From NCBI RefSeq assembly GCF_022179805.1, contig NZ_BPUO01000003.1, positions 372,001 through 436,000 of the forward strand: 64,000 bases of DNA, read 5' to 3'. Every line of letters starts with the position of its first letter. Position 1 is the stretch's first letter. The notes under the pieces are model-generated. The model saw nothing but the letters and a program-made list of their open reading frames with translations, was not told the origin of the DNA and made no database searches. Below, one piece after another: positions 46,245-55,804 of the stretch. This stretch comes from Cupriavidus pauculus (lineage in GTDB: Bacteria > Pseudomonadota > Gammaproteobacteria > Burkholderiales > Burkholderiaceae). The position numbers and the translations under genes were made by a program.

Positions 46245-46255
46245 CGGAAATTCCG
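46245..46255. promoter_or_regulatory. Candidate LysR operator CGGAAATTCCG
   Basis: An 11-base perfect palindrome lies in the 107-base divergent gap between the SDR and LysR genes, 29 bases before the LysR start. It could be a site for the LysR protein, but no T-N11-A match was proven. Confidence 0.4.
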
Positions 46256-46283
46256 ATTTTCGATAAATTGATAGGTTGCCGGA

Positions 46284-47219
46284 ATGAATGTCACACCGCG
46301 CCAGTTGCGCATCTTCCTTGCGCTGGCCCAATCGCTGAACTTCAGCCGCACGGCCGAGCAGTTCTTTGTCACGCAGCCATCGCTGAGCAAGACGGTGAAG
46401 GATCTGGAGGACGAACTCGGCGTGGCGCTGTTCGAGCGCTCCACGCGCAGCGTGCGGCTGACGCCCGCTGGCGAACAGCTCGTGCCGATGGCACGCCGTG
46501 TAGTGGGCGAATTCGATACCGGCCTGCAACGGATGCAAAGCCGCGCCGAGCAGGAAGCGCACCGGCTATCGGTGGCCGCGTTGCCGTCGCTGGCCAATGT
46601 GTTGCTGCCCGGCGTCTGCGCCGCGCTGGAACGGCGCTACGCGCAGCCGCAGATCACCGTGCATGACTGCGCGGACCAGGCTGCGGTGCGCCGCGTGGTC
46701 AACTATCAGGTGGATTTTGCGCTGGCGTCGGCGTCGCCTTCGAACCCCGAATTGCATTACGAGGAAATCCTGCGCGATCGCTTCGTGCTGCTGGCGCCGG
46801 CCGCCTGGCGGCACCGGCTGGATGCACGCGCCCGGATGGAAGACCTGAACGACCTGCCGCTGATCAGCATGACCGATGCCAGCACGGCCATGAAGTACAT
46901 GAGCGCGGCATTCCTGCAGCGTGGCGTGGTATTCCGCCCCAAGCTGCAGCTCGACCAGATCGGCACGATTGCCGGCTTCGTCAAGCAGGGCCTGGGGATT
47001 GCGGTGCTGCCTTACCTGGGCATCATGCCGCTGCTGTCGCTCAAGGGCATGTATGTGGCGGAGATCGTGGACGGCCCCGTGCGCTCGGTGGGCATCGTCA
47101 GCCGCAAGGCGTCCGCCGCGTCGGGCATCGCCACGCAGGCCATGGCCGAAGTGCGCGCGATAGCGGACCGGCTGATCGCGCAGCAGCCCGAATGGATCTG
47201 GCCGGCCGGCGCCGTCTGA
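46284..47219 (+). CDS. LysR-family transcriptional regulator
   Basis: This 311-residue protein has an N-terminal winged HTH (residues 1-60: TPRQLRIFLALAQSLNFSRT, then EQFFVTQPSLSKTVKDLEDE). A type-2 periplasmic-binding-like sensor domain follows. It is divergent from the SDR-Bug-CMD cluster and probably regulates it in response to an intermediate of that pathway. ATG 46284 has a GGTTGCCGGA upstream. The ligand is unknown. Confidence 0.93.
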   Translation: MNVTPRQLRIFLALAQSLNFSRTAEQFFVTQPSLSKTVKDLEDELGVALFERSTRSVRLTPAGEQLVPMARRVVGEFDTGLQRMQSRAEQEAHRLSVAALPSLANVLLPGVCAALERRYAQPQITVHDCADQAAVRRVVNYQVDFALASASPSNPELHYEEILRDRFVLLAPAAWRHRLDARARMEDLNDLPLISMTDASTAMKYMSAAFLQRGVVFRPKLQLDQIGTIAGFVKQGLGIAVLPYLGIMPLLSLKGMYVAEIVDGPVRSVGIVSRKASAASGIATQAMAEVRAIADRLIAQQPEWIWPAGAV

Positions 47220-47227
47220 GGCGCCAC

Positions 47228-48271
47228 CTATCTGAAAGTCGACAGCCAGTACGCGCGTATCTGCTGTACCACCGGCTCCGGCAGGGCCACGTAGTTCTCG
47301 GCCGACACGTCGGCCTGCCCTTCCATCAGCGCCCACTGGAAGAACGCCAGCGCATCGCGCGTGGCGGCCGGCGTACCGGGGCCGCGTGGCATCAGCACGA
47401 ACACCGTGCCCGTGATGGGCCACACCGTCTGTCCCGGCGGGTTGGTCAGCACCTGGTAGAAGTCCTGCTGCGGATCCCATTCCGCGGCCGCAGCGGCCGC
47501 GCTGAACGACTCGCGCGACGGCTGCACGTATTGCCCGTCGCGGTTGCGCACCGATGCATAGGGCAGCTTGCGTTGCAGCGCATACGTCAGCTCCACATAG
47601 CCGAGCGCGCCTTTCACGTTGCGGATGTAGACCGCCACCCCGTCGTTGCCGCTGGCGCCCACACCCATCGGCCATTTCACGGTGGTGCCCGCACCCACCA
47701 CACCCTGCCATTCCGGGCTGACCTTCGAGAGGAAATCGGTCCAGTTGAACGTGGTGCCCGAGCTGTCGCTGCGATGGACCACCGTGATGTTCATGTCCGG
47801 CAACGGTACGCCGGGATTGATCGCGACGATGGCCGGGTCATTCCACTTGCTAATACGGCCCTGGAAGATCGCCGCGAGCAACGGGCCGGTCAAGCGCAAC
47901 TGGCCAGGCTGCACGCCCGGCAGATTCAACACCGGCACCACGCCGCCCACCACGATCGGAAACTGCGCCAGTCCCGCGCGCTGCAATTCTTCGGGCTTGA
48001 GCGGCATGTCGGTGGCGCCGAACGTCACGTTGGCCGCCTTGATCTGCCGAATGCCATTGCCCGATCCCACGGGCTGATAGTTGACCTGCTGCCCCGTCTT
48101 TGCGTAGTACGTGGCGGCCCATTTGGACATCAGCGGATAGACGAACGTGGACCCGGCACCAGTGACATCGCCGGCGCTGGCAATGCCCGGCCATGCACCA
48201 CAGACCAGCATCATCGTCATGAACGCGCGCACCGCGCACTGGAAAGCCCTGGGCAGAGGCGACGAGTCCAT
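47228..48271 (-). CDS. PstS-like phosphate-binding protein, solitary
   Basis: This 347-residue periplasmic protein has a signal peptide (LVCGAWPGIASAGDVT). The PstS signature is GAGSTFVYPLMSKWAATYYA, with GSGNGIRQIKAANVTFGATD and the phosphate-loop VVHRSDSSGTTFNWTDFLSK. It would bind phosphate for an ABC importer, but no pstC, pstA or pstB is adjacent. It could thus be an alternative binding protein, for example used with a type II secretion or surface function known for some relatives. TAAGGAAGAACGATC precedes ATG 48271. Confidence 0.9.
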   Translation of the reverse strand: MDSSPLPRAFQCAVRAFMTMMLVCGAWPGIASAGDVTGAGSTFVYPLMSKWAATYYAKTGQQVNYQPVGSGNGIRQIKAANVTFGATDMPLKPEELQRAGLAQFPIVVGGVVPVLNLPGVQPGQLRLTGPLLAAIFQGRISKWNDPAIVAINPGVPLPDMNITVVHRSDSSGTTFNWTDFLSKVSPEWQGVVGAGTTVKWPMGVGASGNDGVAVYIRNVKGALGYVELTYALQRKLPYASVRNRDGQYVQPSRESFSAAAAAAEWDPQQDFYQVLTNPPGQTVWPITGTVFVLMPRGPGTPAATRDALAFFQWALMEGQADVSAENYVALPEPVVQQIRAYWLSTFR

Positions 48272-48439
48272 GATCGTTCTTCCTTATTTTTAGCGTGCGA
48301 CACGCGCGACGCTCAAGGACTCACACTAGCAGATGGTGTGCGAAGCGAAAGGACTTTCCGCCGCTTGCGGGCGGGCGCGCTACCGGTGTGATGCAAGCGC
48401 GCGAAACTGTCAAAAAAGCTTCATGTATGGCGCGACGAG

Positions 48440-49015
48440 TCACGCCAGCGTGGCCCACGCATCGCGCGAGATCCGGTACAGCACGTGCCGGGCGAGCCGG
48501 TCTCCCGGTGGAAGTGCCGGATGATTGAAATCGTCGGCGGGGTCGTGCCGCATGCCGAGCCGCTGCATCACGCGTTCAGACCGCTGATTGCACGCCGCCG
48601 TGAACGAGACGATCTCGTCGAGTTGCAGAACATCGAAACCGTAGGCCAGCGAAGCGCGGGCGGACTCGGTGGCAAGGCCGTGTCCCCAATGGTCATGGGC
48701 CAGCCGCCAGCCCACCTCCACACACGGTCCGAATGGCGGATGCCATGCCGGGATGCTTAGCCCGGTGAAGCCGATGAAGCTGTCAACGGTTGCGGCAGTG
48801 TCCCGCAGCGCCAGCGCCCACAGCCCAAACCCATGCTGCGCGTGATGCGCCATGATGCGGTCGAACAAGGCATCGCTTTGGGCGTCAGTCAGCGTGGAAG
48901 GAAAGCAGGCCATCACCCGCGCATCGGCGTTCATGGCGCGAAACGGCACGCGGTCCGCCTCGCACCAGGCGCGCAGCAGCAGCCGCGCCGTGGGCGCGGG
49001 CTGCTTGTCGCTCAT
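48440..49015 (-). CDS. GNAT N-acetyltransferase (RimJ/RimL type)
   Basis: This 191-residue protein has the GNAT pattern of the RimJ/L type: RLLLRAWCEADRVPFRAMNA at the N-terminus, then EVGWRLAHDHWGHGLATESA with the acetyl-CoA-binding G-HG-AT core, and ACNQRSERVMQRLGM. It transfers acetyl from acetyl-CoA to an amine or a protein N-terminus. Its start overlaps the stop of the diguanylate cyclase gene (ATGA), so the two are translationally coupled. The functional link is not clear. Confidence 0.9.
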   Translation of the reverse strand: MSDKQPAPTARLLLRAWCEADRVPFRAMNADARVMACFPSTLTDAQSDALFDRIMAHHAQHGFGLWALALRDTAATVDSFIGFTGLSIPAWHPPFGPCVEVGWRLAHDHWGHGLATESARASLAYGFDVLQLDEIVSFTAACNQRSERVMQRLGMRHDPADDFNHPALPPGDRLARHVLYRISRDAWATLA

Positions 49016-50070
49016 CGCGAATGCACCTTGAACGCGTCGCCCTGCATGCCCGCGCGATCCACGGCCGCGATGCGGTTACGGCCGTTGTCCTTAGCGTGGT
49101 AGAGCTGCGCGTCGATCAGGTTCAGGAAGGCCGTGGCATCGGCGCGGTCGCTCGGCACCATCGTGCCCACGCCAAAGCTCGCCGTCACGCGCTGGTCGTA
49201 CGGCGAGCGCAGATGAGGAATGGCCGCTGCCGCGATCAGCTCGCGGCAGCGTTCGGCAATCTTCACGGCCGTGTCGGCGTCGGTATTGCCCAGCACCATC
49301 GCGAACTCCTCGCCGCCGAAGCGGCCCAGGAAGTGATCGCCATCCAGCGCTTCACCCAGTACCGCCGCAATCTGCTTCAGGCACGCGTCGCCCTGCACGT
49401 GGCCGTAGTAGTCGTTGAAGGACTTGAAGAAATCAATGTCCATGATGATCAGCGACAGCGGCGTACCGGCCACGGCGGCCGCGTCCCACTGGGTCTGCAG
49501 CACGGCGTCGAAGCGGCGGCGGTTGCCCACGCCGGTCAGGCCATCGGTGTACGACAAGCGCTCCAGTTCGTGCTGCAGCTGCGCCAGCATCTCCTCGGTG
49601 CGCTTGCGTTCACTGATATCGAACATGAAGCCGATCAGCGATTCCACCTCGCCCTTGGCGTTGCGCGCCACGTGCACCACATCGCGCAGCCAGACGTAGC
49701 CGCCATCGCGCGTCAGGGCGCGGTAGTCCGCCTCGTGGTCGGTACCGGCCTGCGACTGCGCCACGCAGAAGTTCACCACCTGCTCGCGATCGTCGGGATG
49801 CATGCGCTCGGCCCAGTCGTTCACGGTCTTCCACGTCGACGGCGGCCACCCCAGCAACTTCTCGATCTGCGGGCCAATATAGGCAAACTCCATGGTCGCC
49901 CAGTCGATCTTCCACGGAATGGCCTTGGTCGATTCCAGCAGCGTGCGGTAGACCGCGTGATCGTCCTCGCCCGGCGCGTGTCCCGGCGGCGCCAGCGATT
50001 CCTCGTGCCGCAGGAACGCGGCCTTGAGCGGGCTGTTGGCGGGATCGTGGCGGTCGTCCTGATTGGTCAT
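49012..50070 (-). CDS. PAS-GGDEF diguanylate cyclase
   Basis: This 352-residue cytoplasmic protein has a PAS/PAC sensor domain (residues about 40-170, with HDPADDREQV-like WAERMHPDDREQVVNFCVA and GYVWLRDVVHVARNAKGEVE) and a GGDEF domain (DGLTGVGNRRRFD, IDFFKSFNDYYGHVQGDACL and active-site GRFGGEEFAMV). The RxxD inhibitory site before GGEEF is not present, so product inhibition through that site is unlikely. It makes c-di-GMP. ATG 50070 is used; the longer open frame upstream is antisense to the DUF1272 gene. No membrane segment is seen. Confidence 0.93.
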   Translation of the reverse strand: MTNQDDRHDPANSPLKAAFLRHEESLAPPGHAPGEDDHAVYRTLLESTKAIPWKIDWATMEFAYIGPQIEKLLGWPPSTWKTVNDWAERMHPDDREQVVNFCVAQSQAGTDHEADYRALTRDGGYVWLRDVVHVARNAKGEVESLIGFMFDISERKRTEEMLAQLQHELERLSYTDGLTGVGNRRRFDAVLQTQWDAAAVAGTPLSLIIMDIDFFKSFNDYYGHVQGDACLKQIAAVLGEALDGDHFLGRFGGEEFAMVLGNTDADTAVKIAERCRELIAAAAIPHLRSPYDQRVTASFGVGTMVPSDRADATAFLNLIDAQLYHAKDNGRNRIAAVDRAGMQGDAFKVHSR

Positions 50071-50142
50071 GGCGTGAGGGATAGTTGCCCGGTCTGGGAG
50101 ATGGCTATGATGGCATGAACCCAATGACGAATGGAGACAACC

Positions 50143-50451
50143 ATGCTGGAACTGCGCCCGACGTGTGAACACTGCAACATCGCCCTGCCGCCCGCCTCCA
50201 CGCGGGCCCGGATCTGCAGTTTCGAATGCACGTTCTGCGCGGACTGCGTCGACGACGTGCTCGGCAATGTCTGTCCGAACTGCGGCGGCGGCTTTGTGGC
50301 CCGCCCCATCCGCCCGTCGCGCGACTGGAAGAACGGCAACACGGTGGGCAAGTACCCGGCGTCCACCACCGTCAAGCACCGTGCGGTGGACGCCGCCGCC
50401 CATGCAGCGTTTGCGGCACCCATCCGCGCCGTGCCGCCGCAAGACCGTTAG
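50143..50451 (+). CDS. DUF1272 zinc-ribbon-like protein
   Basis: This 102-residue protein is of the DUF1272 family. Cys residues are in CEHCNIALPP, CSFECTFCADC and CPNCGG, and could bind two zinc ions. ATG 50143 (GGAGACAACC upstream) gives the usual family start MLELRPTCEHC. The function is not known. It is transcribed divergently from the diguanylate cyclase gene. Confidence 0.88.
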   Translation: MLELRPTCEHCNIALPPASTRARICSFECTFCADCVDDVLGNVCPNCGGGFVARPIRPSRDWKNGNTVGKYPASTTVKHRAVDAAAHAAFAAPIRAVPPQDR

Positions 50452-50552
50452 TACCGGCCCCGGCTTGACACTCCTGGCGCTTTGGCGCAGCATAAATGGA
50501 ACGATGTTCTGTCCTATAGAACTTCGGAATTCATAAAGACGCAGGAGACTCC

Positions 50553-51530
50553 ATGACACGCCGCACCTTCCTGGGTGCCATCACGCTGGCCGCTGCCAGC
50601 GCGATGGTGGCCCCCACCGCCCTGGCCGCCGATACGTTCCCATCCAAGCCGATCACCGTGATCGTGCCGTACGCCGTGGGCGGGTCCGCCGACCTGATCA
50701 CCCGCCTGGTCACCACGGGCATGAGCGCCAATGGCACCGCCACGGTGGTGGACAACCGCACTGGCGGGGGCGGCGTGATCGGCTGGAGCACCGCCGCGCG
50801 GGCCAACCCCGACGGCTACACGCTGCTGACGATGGAGATGTCGTACGCGATCGCGGCCACGCTGCAGCCCAAGCTGCTGCCGTTCGATCCCAAGACCGCC
50901 TTCAAGCATATTGCCGTGGTGGCGTCGGTGCCGCACGTACTGGTGGTGAATCCGAACGTGCCGGCCAAGACCGTGCAGGAGTTCGTCGCGCTGGCCAAGG
51001 CCAATCCGGGCAAGTACTACTACGGCTCGGGCGGCAATGGCACCAATACCCACCTTGGTGGGGCACTGTTCAACAGCGTGGCCGGCGTCAGCCTGGTTCA
51101 CGTGCCGTATCGCGGCGCCGGCGCGGCGTTGCAGGACGTGATGGGCGGCCAGATCCAGGCGCTGGTCACGTCGTTGCCCACCGCGCTGCAGTACATCAAG
51201 AGCGGCAAGCTGCGTGCGCTGATGCTGGCCAATGACGTGCGCTCGCCGGTGCTGCCGGACGTGCCCGCCGCGCCCGAGGTGGGCATGCCCAAGATGGTGA
51301 TGAAGTACTGGGTCGCTTTCTCCGCCCCGGCCAACACGCCGCAACCGGTGATCGACCGCCTGAACAAGGACATCGTCGCGGCCGTGAACACGCCGCAGGT
51401 GAAGCAGCAACTGCAGGCGCAAGGCCTGGACCCCGAAGGCAGCACGCCCGCGCAGGCCGCCAAGCTGGTCGACGACGAGACCAAACGCTGGGCCGGCGTG
51501 ATCAAGGCCGCCAACATCAAGGCAGACTGA
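50553..51530 (+). CDS. Bug-type (TTT family) periplasmic binding protein, second
   Basis: This 325-residue protein has a signal peptide (LAAASAMVAPTALAADTF). The Bug pattern is FPSKPITVIVPYAVGGSADL, TVVDNRTGGGGVIGWSTAAR and YGSGGNGTNTHLGGALFNSV. GCAGGAGACTCC lies before ATG 50553. It is paired with an SMP-30-type lactonase gene 5 bases downstream, which suggests a sugar-acid or lactone-derived carboxylate as ligand; this is an inference from context. Confidence 0.93.
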   Translation: MTRRTFLGAITLAAASAMVAPTALAADTFPSKPITVIVPYAVGGSADLITRLVTTGMSANGTATVVDNRTGGGGVIGWSTAARANPDGYTLLTMEMSYAIAATLQPKLLPFDPKTAFKHIAVVASVPHVLVVNPNVPAKTVQEFVALAKANPGKYYYGSGGNGTNTHLGGALFNSVAGVSLVHVPYRGAGAALQDVMGGQIQALVTSLPTALQYIKSGKLRALMLANDVRSPVLPDVPAAPEVGMPKMVMKYWVAFSAPANTPQPVIDRLNKDIVAAVNTPQVKQQLQAQGLDPEGSTPAQAAKLVDDETKRWAGVIKAANIKAD

Positions 51531-51535
51531 CAGCC

Positions 51536-52465
51536 ATGTGGAACGTCAATTTCACGGCACCGCAGATCATCGAGGCACGCGTACTGACCCGCATGCCCGA
51601 CGCGCTGCGGCTACCCCAGCGCAGCGCCTGGGCTGACGCGAACAAACCCGGGCAGATTGCCGACAGCTTCCTGGAAGGTCCCACCTTCGACGCGCACGGC
51701 AATCTCTACCTGACCGATATCCCGCACGGGCGGCTGTTTCGCGTCGATGCGGACTTGAATTGGGAAGCGGTTGGCGAGACAGGCGGCTGGCCCAACGGCA
51801 TCGCGCTGCATCGCGACGGCAGCCTGTGGATTGCCGACTATCGCGGCGGCATCCTGCGCATGCAGCCTGACAGCGGCGACATCGAGGTCGTGCTCGGCCA
51901 TCGCAATTCCGAGAGCTTCAAGGGCGTCAACGACCTGACGTTCGATGCTCAGGGCAACCTGTACTTCACGGACCAGGGCCAGACCGGCCTGCACGATCCG
52001 TCCGGCCGCGTCTACCGGCTGCGCGCATCGGGCCAGCTCGACCTGTTGCTGTCCAACGTGCCGAGCCCGAACGGCATCGTCATCGATCCGTCCGGCCGCT
52101 TTCTGTTCGTGGCGGCCACGCGCGGCAACGCCGTGTGGCGCATGCCGTTGCTGCCCGATGGATCGGTATCGAAGGCCGGCGCGTTCCAGACGTTCTTCGG
52201 CAACAGCGGCCCCGACGGCCTGGCGATGGACGTCGACGGCCGTCTTGTGGTGGCGCACGCCAGCCTGGGCGGCGCCTTCGTCATCGACGCGCACGGCTGG
52301 TGCACGCACTTCGTGCGTAGCCCGATGGGCGGCACGGTCACCAACGTCGCCTTCCGGCCCGGCACCAACAAGCTGGTGATGACCGAATCGGCCAGCGGTA
52401 CGGTGCTGGAAGCCGAACTGCCCGGCGTTGGCGCGCCGTTGTTTGGAGACGGCGCGGCGGCTTAA
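51536..52465 (+). CDS. SMP-30/gluconolactonase-like protein
   Basis: This 309-residue six-bladed beta-propeller has family repeats such as FLEGPTFDAHGNLYLTDIPH, VNDLTFDAQGNLYFTDQGQT and GPDGLAMDVDGRLVVAHASL. Metal ligands are expected at the Glu of LEGP, the Asn of PNGI and the Asp of PDGLAMD. Members hydrolyse lactones. The start at ATG 51536 is only 5 bases after the Bug gene stop, so they form an operon. No signal peptide is seen, so it acts in the cytoplasm. Confidence 0.92.
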   Translation: MWNVNFTAPQIIEARVLTRMPDALRLPQRSAWADANKPGQIADSFLEGPTFDAHGNLYLTDIPHGRLFRVDADLNWEAVGETGGWPNGIALHRDGSLWIADYRGGILRMQPDSGDIEVVLGHRNSESFKGVNDLTFDAQGNLYFTDQGQTGLHDPSGRVYRLRASGQLDLLLSNVPSPNGIVIDPSGRFLFVAATRGNAVWRMPLLPDGSVSKAGAFQTFFGNSGPDGLAMDVDGRLVVAHASLGGAFVIDAHGWCTHFVRSPMGGTVTNVAFRPGTNKLVMTESASGTVLEAELPGVGAPLFGDGAAA

Positions 52466-52487
52466 CGCGGGCTCGGGCTGGCTGGCC

Positions 52488-52910
52488 TCAGAACTCCACC
52501 ATTGCGAAGTCTTCCTTGCCCACGTCGCACTCGGGGCAGCGCCAGTCGTCAGGAATGTCTTCCCAGCGCGTGCCGGGCGCGATGCCGTCTTCGGGCAGGC
52601 CGGCGGCTTCGTCGTAGACCCAGCCGCAGATGATGCAGACCCACTGCTTGAATTCCTGCTCGACGGCCGGTGCTGCCGGTGCGGCATCCGCTGCACTCGC
52701 GGCCTTGGCCTCGGCGGCGGGCGGGCCATCGAGGCTGAACACCAGCGGTGCGGCCGTGCCTTCGGTGGCGCGCGCCAGATGCGACTGCAGGCGTTCGAGC
52801 AACGCCTGCGCCTCGTCGATCGACAGGTCCACCCAATACGGATCGCCAGCGGCGTCGTTCAGGCGTTGCGGGGGAAACTGGATCTCGACGGAAGTGCCTT
52901 TCGTGTACAT
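52488..52910 (-). CDS. Rubredoxin-domain protein with N-terminal extension
   Basis: This 140-residue protein has a C-terminal rubredoxin domain: two CxxC motifs ([12 protein letters not shown] and [13 protein letters not shown]) that bind one iron. The N-terminal 85 residues contain an unrecognised part ([40 protein letters not shown]) and an Ala-rich linker. Rubredoxins move electrons to oxygenases or peroxide-reducing enzymes. ATG 52910 is preferred. It follows gallate dioxygenase in orientation, but a terminator lies between, so independent expression is likely. Confidence 0.9.
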   Translation of the reverse strand: MYTKGTSVEIQFPPQRLNDAAGDPYWVDLSIDEAQALLERLQSHLARATEGTAAPLVFSLDGPPAAEAKAASAADAAPAAPAVEQEFKQWVCIICGWVYDEAAGLPEDGIAPGTRWEDIPDDWRCPECDVGKEDFAMVEF

Positions 52911-52925
52911 GCGGGGGCTTGGGTA

Positions 52926-52959
52926 TAAGAAAACAAACAGGCCCCAGATGGGGCCTGTT
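52926..52959 (-). terminator. Rho-independent terminator of the gallate operon
   Basis: A perfect 10-bp stem AACAGGCCCC / GGGGCCTGTT with a 4-base loop is followed on the minus strand by TGTTTTCTTAT. It is 29 bases after the dioxygenase stop. Confidence 0.88.
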
Positions 52960-52987
52960 CGCATGACTTCAAGGTTTGCGCGGTGCG

Positions 52988-54286
52988 TTACGGCTTGCCG
53001 CCCGACCACTGCGCGCCGCTGCCAGCACTGCCGGCCACGGAATACAGCGCGCCAGGTGCATTACGCGTCTTCTGGAAGTCCTCCAGCGACTGTCCGCGCA
53101 TGGCCGCATAGATGTGCAGGTTCGACACCCCGCTGACCGCGCCGAGCTTTTCCAGCAGGAAGAAGATCACACCGTAGTGGATCATGCCGCGCCAGTCACG
53201 CCGCGTGATCAGGTCGCGCTCTTCGTCGGTCAGCCCGGCCTCATCGTATGTCGTCACCGGGTCGGCACGGAAGCGTTCGCGGAACGCCGGGTCCACCAGC
53301 TGATGCAGGTAGCTGTTGATCCGGTATGCGCGCACGCTGCGCTCCAGCGTGAACGGGTACGTGCCTTCCAGTTCGTCGATGCCCTTGAGCTGATGGCCGA
53401 TCAGCTCGCGCTGCTGCGCGGCCCGTGCGGCCACCACGGCTTCGTCCTCCTGCGCCACGTTCTCGTAGACGGCCACGGCGATGCCGGTCATCGATGGCAG
53501 GTAGTAGTCGCGATGCAGGCAGCGCACGTCGCCCATCGCGCCGCGCATCACCATCCACATCACCACCTCGGCGCTCTCGAAGCCGCCGCGCCGCGCGAAT
53601 TCCGCATGCGTGATGTCCAGCAACTGCTGCGGGTCACGCTCGAACAAGTCCAGGAACTCGTGGTCCCAGGCCGTGTTGTTGAAGCCCGCGCGCTCGCCAT
53701 GCACCTGGTGCGACAGCCCGCCCGTGGCAACGATGGCCACCTTGATGTCCTCGGGGTAGCTTTCCACGGCGCGCCGGATGGCCTGGCCCAGCTTGTAGCA
53801 GCGCCGTGCGGAAGGCGCCGGAAACTGCAGCACGCCCACTTGCAGCGGCAGGATCTTGACCGGCCATTCGCCCTCGTGCGGCAGCATCACCGACATCGGC
53901 GAAAAGCAGCCGTGATCGAGCGCCTTGTCCTGGAAGAACGACATGTCGAACTCGTCGGCCACCAGCGATGCGCCCACATGCCGGGCGAGCGCCGTATCGC
54001 CGTAGGCCGGCGGCAGGTTGCGCGGGCCGCCGCCTTCATCGGCCGCTTGGTACTTCTCGCCGATGCCGAGTGCGAACGCCGAGTAGTGATCGAAGAAGAA
54101 CGACGTGACGTGATCGTTGTAGATCACCAGCAGCACGTCGGGCTTCTTGTCCTGCAGCCACTGGCTCACCGGCGCATACGCCGCGAAAATCGGAGCCCAT
54201 GCGGGGTCCTGCTGCTTGCCGGCGTCCAGCGCAAAGCCGATGGTGGGCGTATGGGATGAGGCGATTGCGCCGATGATGGTGGCCAT
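52988..54286 (-). CDS. galA: Gallate dioxygenase (LigAB-type extradiol)
   Basis: This 432-residue protein is a fusion of the catalytic LigB-type domain (residues 1-280) and a LigA-type small domain (residues about 300-400), as known for gallate dioxygenases GalA/DesB. Iron ligands are expected in [16 protein letters not shown] and [14 protein letters not shown]. The conserved [18 protein letters not shown] and [17 protein letters not shown] are visible. It opens the gallate ring between C4 and C5 to give 4-oxalomesaconate, using Fe(II) and O2. It is 21 bases downstream of the transporter gene in one operon. The terminator after it ends that operon. Confidence 0.93.
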   Translation of the reverse strand: MATIIGAIASSHTPTIGFALDAGKQQDPAWAPIFAAYAPVSQWLQDKKPDVLLVIYNDHVTSFFFDHYSAFALGIGEKYQAADEGGGPRNLPPAYGDTALARHVGASLVADEFDMSFFQDKALDHGCFSPMSVMLPHEGEWPVKILPLQVGVLQFPAPSARRCYKLGQAIRRAVESYPEDIKVAIVATGGLSHQVHGERAGFNNTAWDHEFLDLFERDPQQLLDITHAEFARRGGFESAEVVMWMVMRGAMGDVRCLHRDYYLPSMTGIAVAVYENVAQEDEAVVAARAAQQRELIGHQLKGIDELEGTYPFTLERSVRAYRINSYLHQLVDPAFRERFRADPVTTYDEAGLTDEERDLITRRDWRGMIHYGVIFFLLEKLGAVSGVSNLHIYAAMRGQSLEDFQKTRNAPGALYSVAGSAGSGAQWSGGKP

Positions 54287-54307
54287 AATTCAGGTGCGTC
54301 AGTTGCG

Positions 54308-55636
54308 TCAGGCGGTGACCGCGGCGGGCTGGGCCCGGCGCGTCGATACGATGGAAATGGCTGCCACGGTGGCGGGAATGGCCAGGATGGCGATCACCGC
54401 GCTGAAACTCCAGCCCATCGACAGCAGCACACCGCCCGCCATCGATCCCGTGATACTACCGAAGCGGCCGATGCCGAGCATCCAGCTCACGCCGGTGGCA
54501 CGCACCAGCGTCGGGTAGCACTGCGGCGCGAACGCGTTCAGGCCGGTCTGCGCACCGCTCATGCAGAAGCCCGCCAGCAGCACATAGGCCGCAAACGTCG
54601 ACGACATCACGCTGCCCGAGGCCAGCAGCAGGATGAACACCGCGCCGCCCACATACGCCGCGCCAATCACGCGATTTGGCGCCATGCGGTCCATGCAGTA
54701 TCCCACCACCAGTGCGCCCACGGTGCCGCCCAACTGGAACAGCGCGGTCAGGTTGGCAGCGCGTTCGATCGGCAGGCCGGCATCCTTGATCAGCGTCGGC
54801 AGCCATCCGCTCAGCAGGTAGATCACCAGCAGGCCCATGAAATACGTAACCCACAGCGCCAGCGTCATGCCACGGTAGCCCGGCGACAACAGCGTGCGTA
54901 CCGGCTGCTTGCCCGGCACGGGCGGCTCGCTGATCGTGAACGTCGTGCCAGGGGCAATGTCGCTGCCGATCACGCGGCGCAGCGTGCGTGCGATACGGTC
55001 GGGCGATGCATTGCGCGCCACCAGGAAGCGTGCCGACTCAGGAATCAGCCAGAGGTACAGCGGCAGGCAGATCAGCGGAATCAGGCCGCCGACGATCAGC
55101 ACGGCACGCCAGCCATGATCGGGCAGGATGGCAGCGGCACCAAAGCCCACCAGCGCGGAGCCCAGGTTGAAGCCCGTGAACATCGTGGCCAGCAGCATGC
55201 TGCGCGAGCGCTCCGGCACGTATTCGGAGAGCAGCGTGGTGGTGCTCGGCATCGCGGCGCCCAGGCCCAGGCCGGTCAGGAAGCGCAGCAGCGAAAGCTG
55301 CGTGGTGTTCTCGGCAAACGCGCACAGCAGATTGAACACGCCGAACAGGAAGACCGATCCGATCAGCAGCTTCTTGCGGCCAAAGCGGTCGGACATCGGG
55401 CCTACCAACAGCGCGCCAATCGCCAGGCCGATCGGTGCGGCGCTCATCACCACGCCAAACGCGGCCTTGGAGATGCCCCACTCCTTGGTGATGCCCGGGG
55501 CCAGAAAGCCCATGATGGCAACGTCGATGCCATCGGTGGCCACGATCATGAAACACAGCACCAGCAGCAGCCACTGGTAGCCGGACATCTTTCGGTCGTT
55601 GATATGGGCTCGGATATCGAGCCGTTGGGTGGTCAT
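54308..55636 (-). CDS. galT: Aromatic acid:H+ symporter (AAHS/MFS), probable gallate uptake
   Basis: This 442-residue, 12-helix MFS protein has the AAHS motif ATDGIDVAIMGFLAPGITKE in helix 1, the loop 2-3 motif GPMSDRFGRKKLLIG and LRFLTGLGLGAAMPSTTTLL in helix 4. The family takes up aromatic acids with protons; the gene order with gallate dioxygenase makes gallate the likely substrate. CCAGGAGACGGCACC precedes ATG 55636. A candidate regulator site lies 53 bases before the start. Confidence 0.88.
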   Translation of the reverse strand: MTTQRLDIRAHINDRKMSGYQWLLLVLCFMIVATDGIDVAIMGFLAPGITKEWGISKAAFGVVMSAAPIGLAIGALLVGPMSDRFGRKKLLIGSVFLFGVFNLLCAFAENTTQLSLLRFLTGLGLGAAMPSTTTLLSEYVPERSRSMLLATMFTGFNLGSALVGFGAAAILPDHGWRAVLIVGGLIPLICLPLYLWLIPESARFLVARNASPDRIARTLRRVIGSDIAPGTTFTISEPPVPGKQPVRTLLSPGYRGMTLALWVTYFMGLLVIYLLSGWLPTLIKDAGLPIERAANLTALFQLGGTVGALVVGYCMDRMAPNRVIGAAYVGGAVFILLLASGSVMSSTFAAYVLLAGFCMSGAQTGLNAFAPQCYPTLVRATGVSWMLGIGRFGSITGSMAGGVLLSMGWSFSAVIAILAIPATVAAISIVSTRRAQPAAVTA

Positions 55637-55688
55637 GGTGCCGTCTCCTGGCAGTTCCGCCGTGCAGTCCGCAGCGGGATCTAGTTAT

Positions 55689-55704
55689 CAATAAGCTAAT
55701 CGCC
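55689..55704 (-). promoter_or_regulatory. Shared gallate-locus motif, copy 1
   Basis: On the minus strand the sequence is GGCGATTAGCTTATTG, 53 bases before the transporter start. It matches copy 2 (57064-57079) at 12 of 16 positions. It is a candidate binding site of the adjacent LysR regulator. Confidence 0.5.
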
Positions 55705-55804
55705 GCAGGCGCGGCCCAGCCGTGCACCCCCTGTACACGGCAACGGCAGTCTACGTTTGGGTAGCGTTTGCAGTATTGCTTTGTGGCGCGGCCCGCGTTG
55801 CCTT

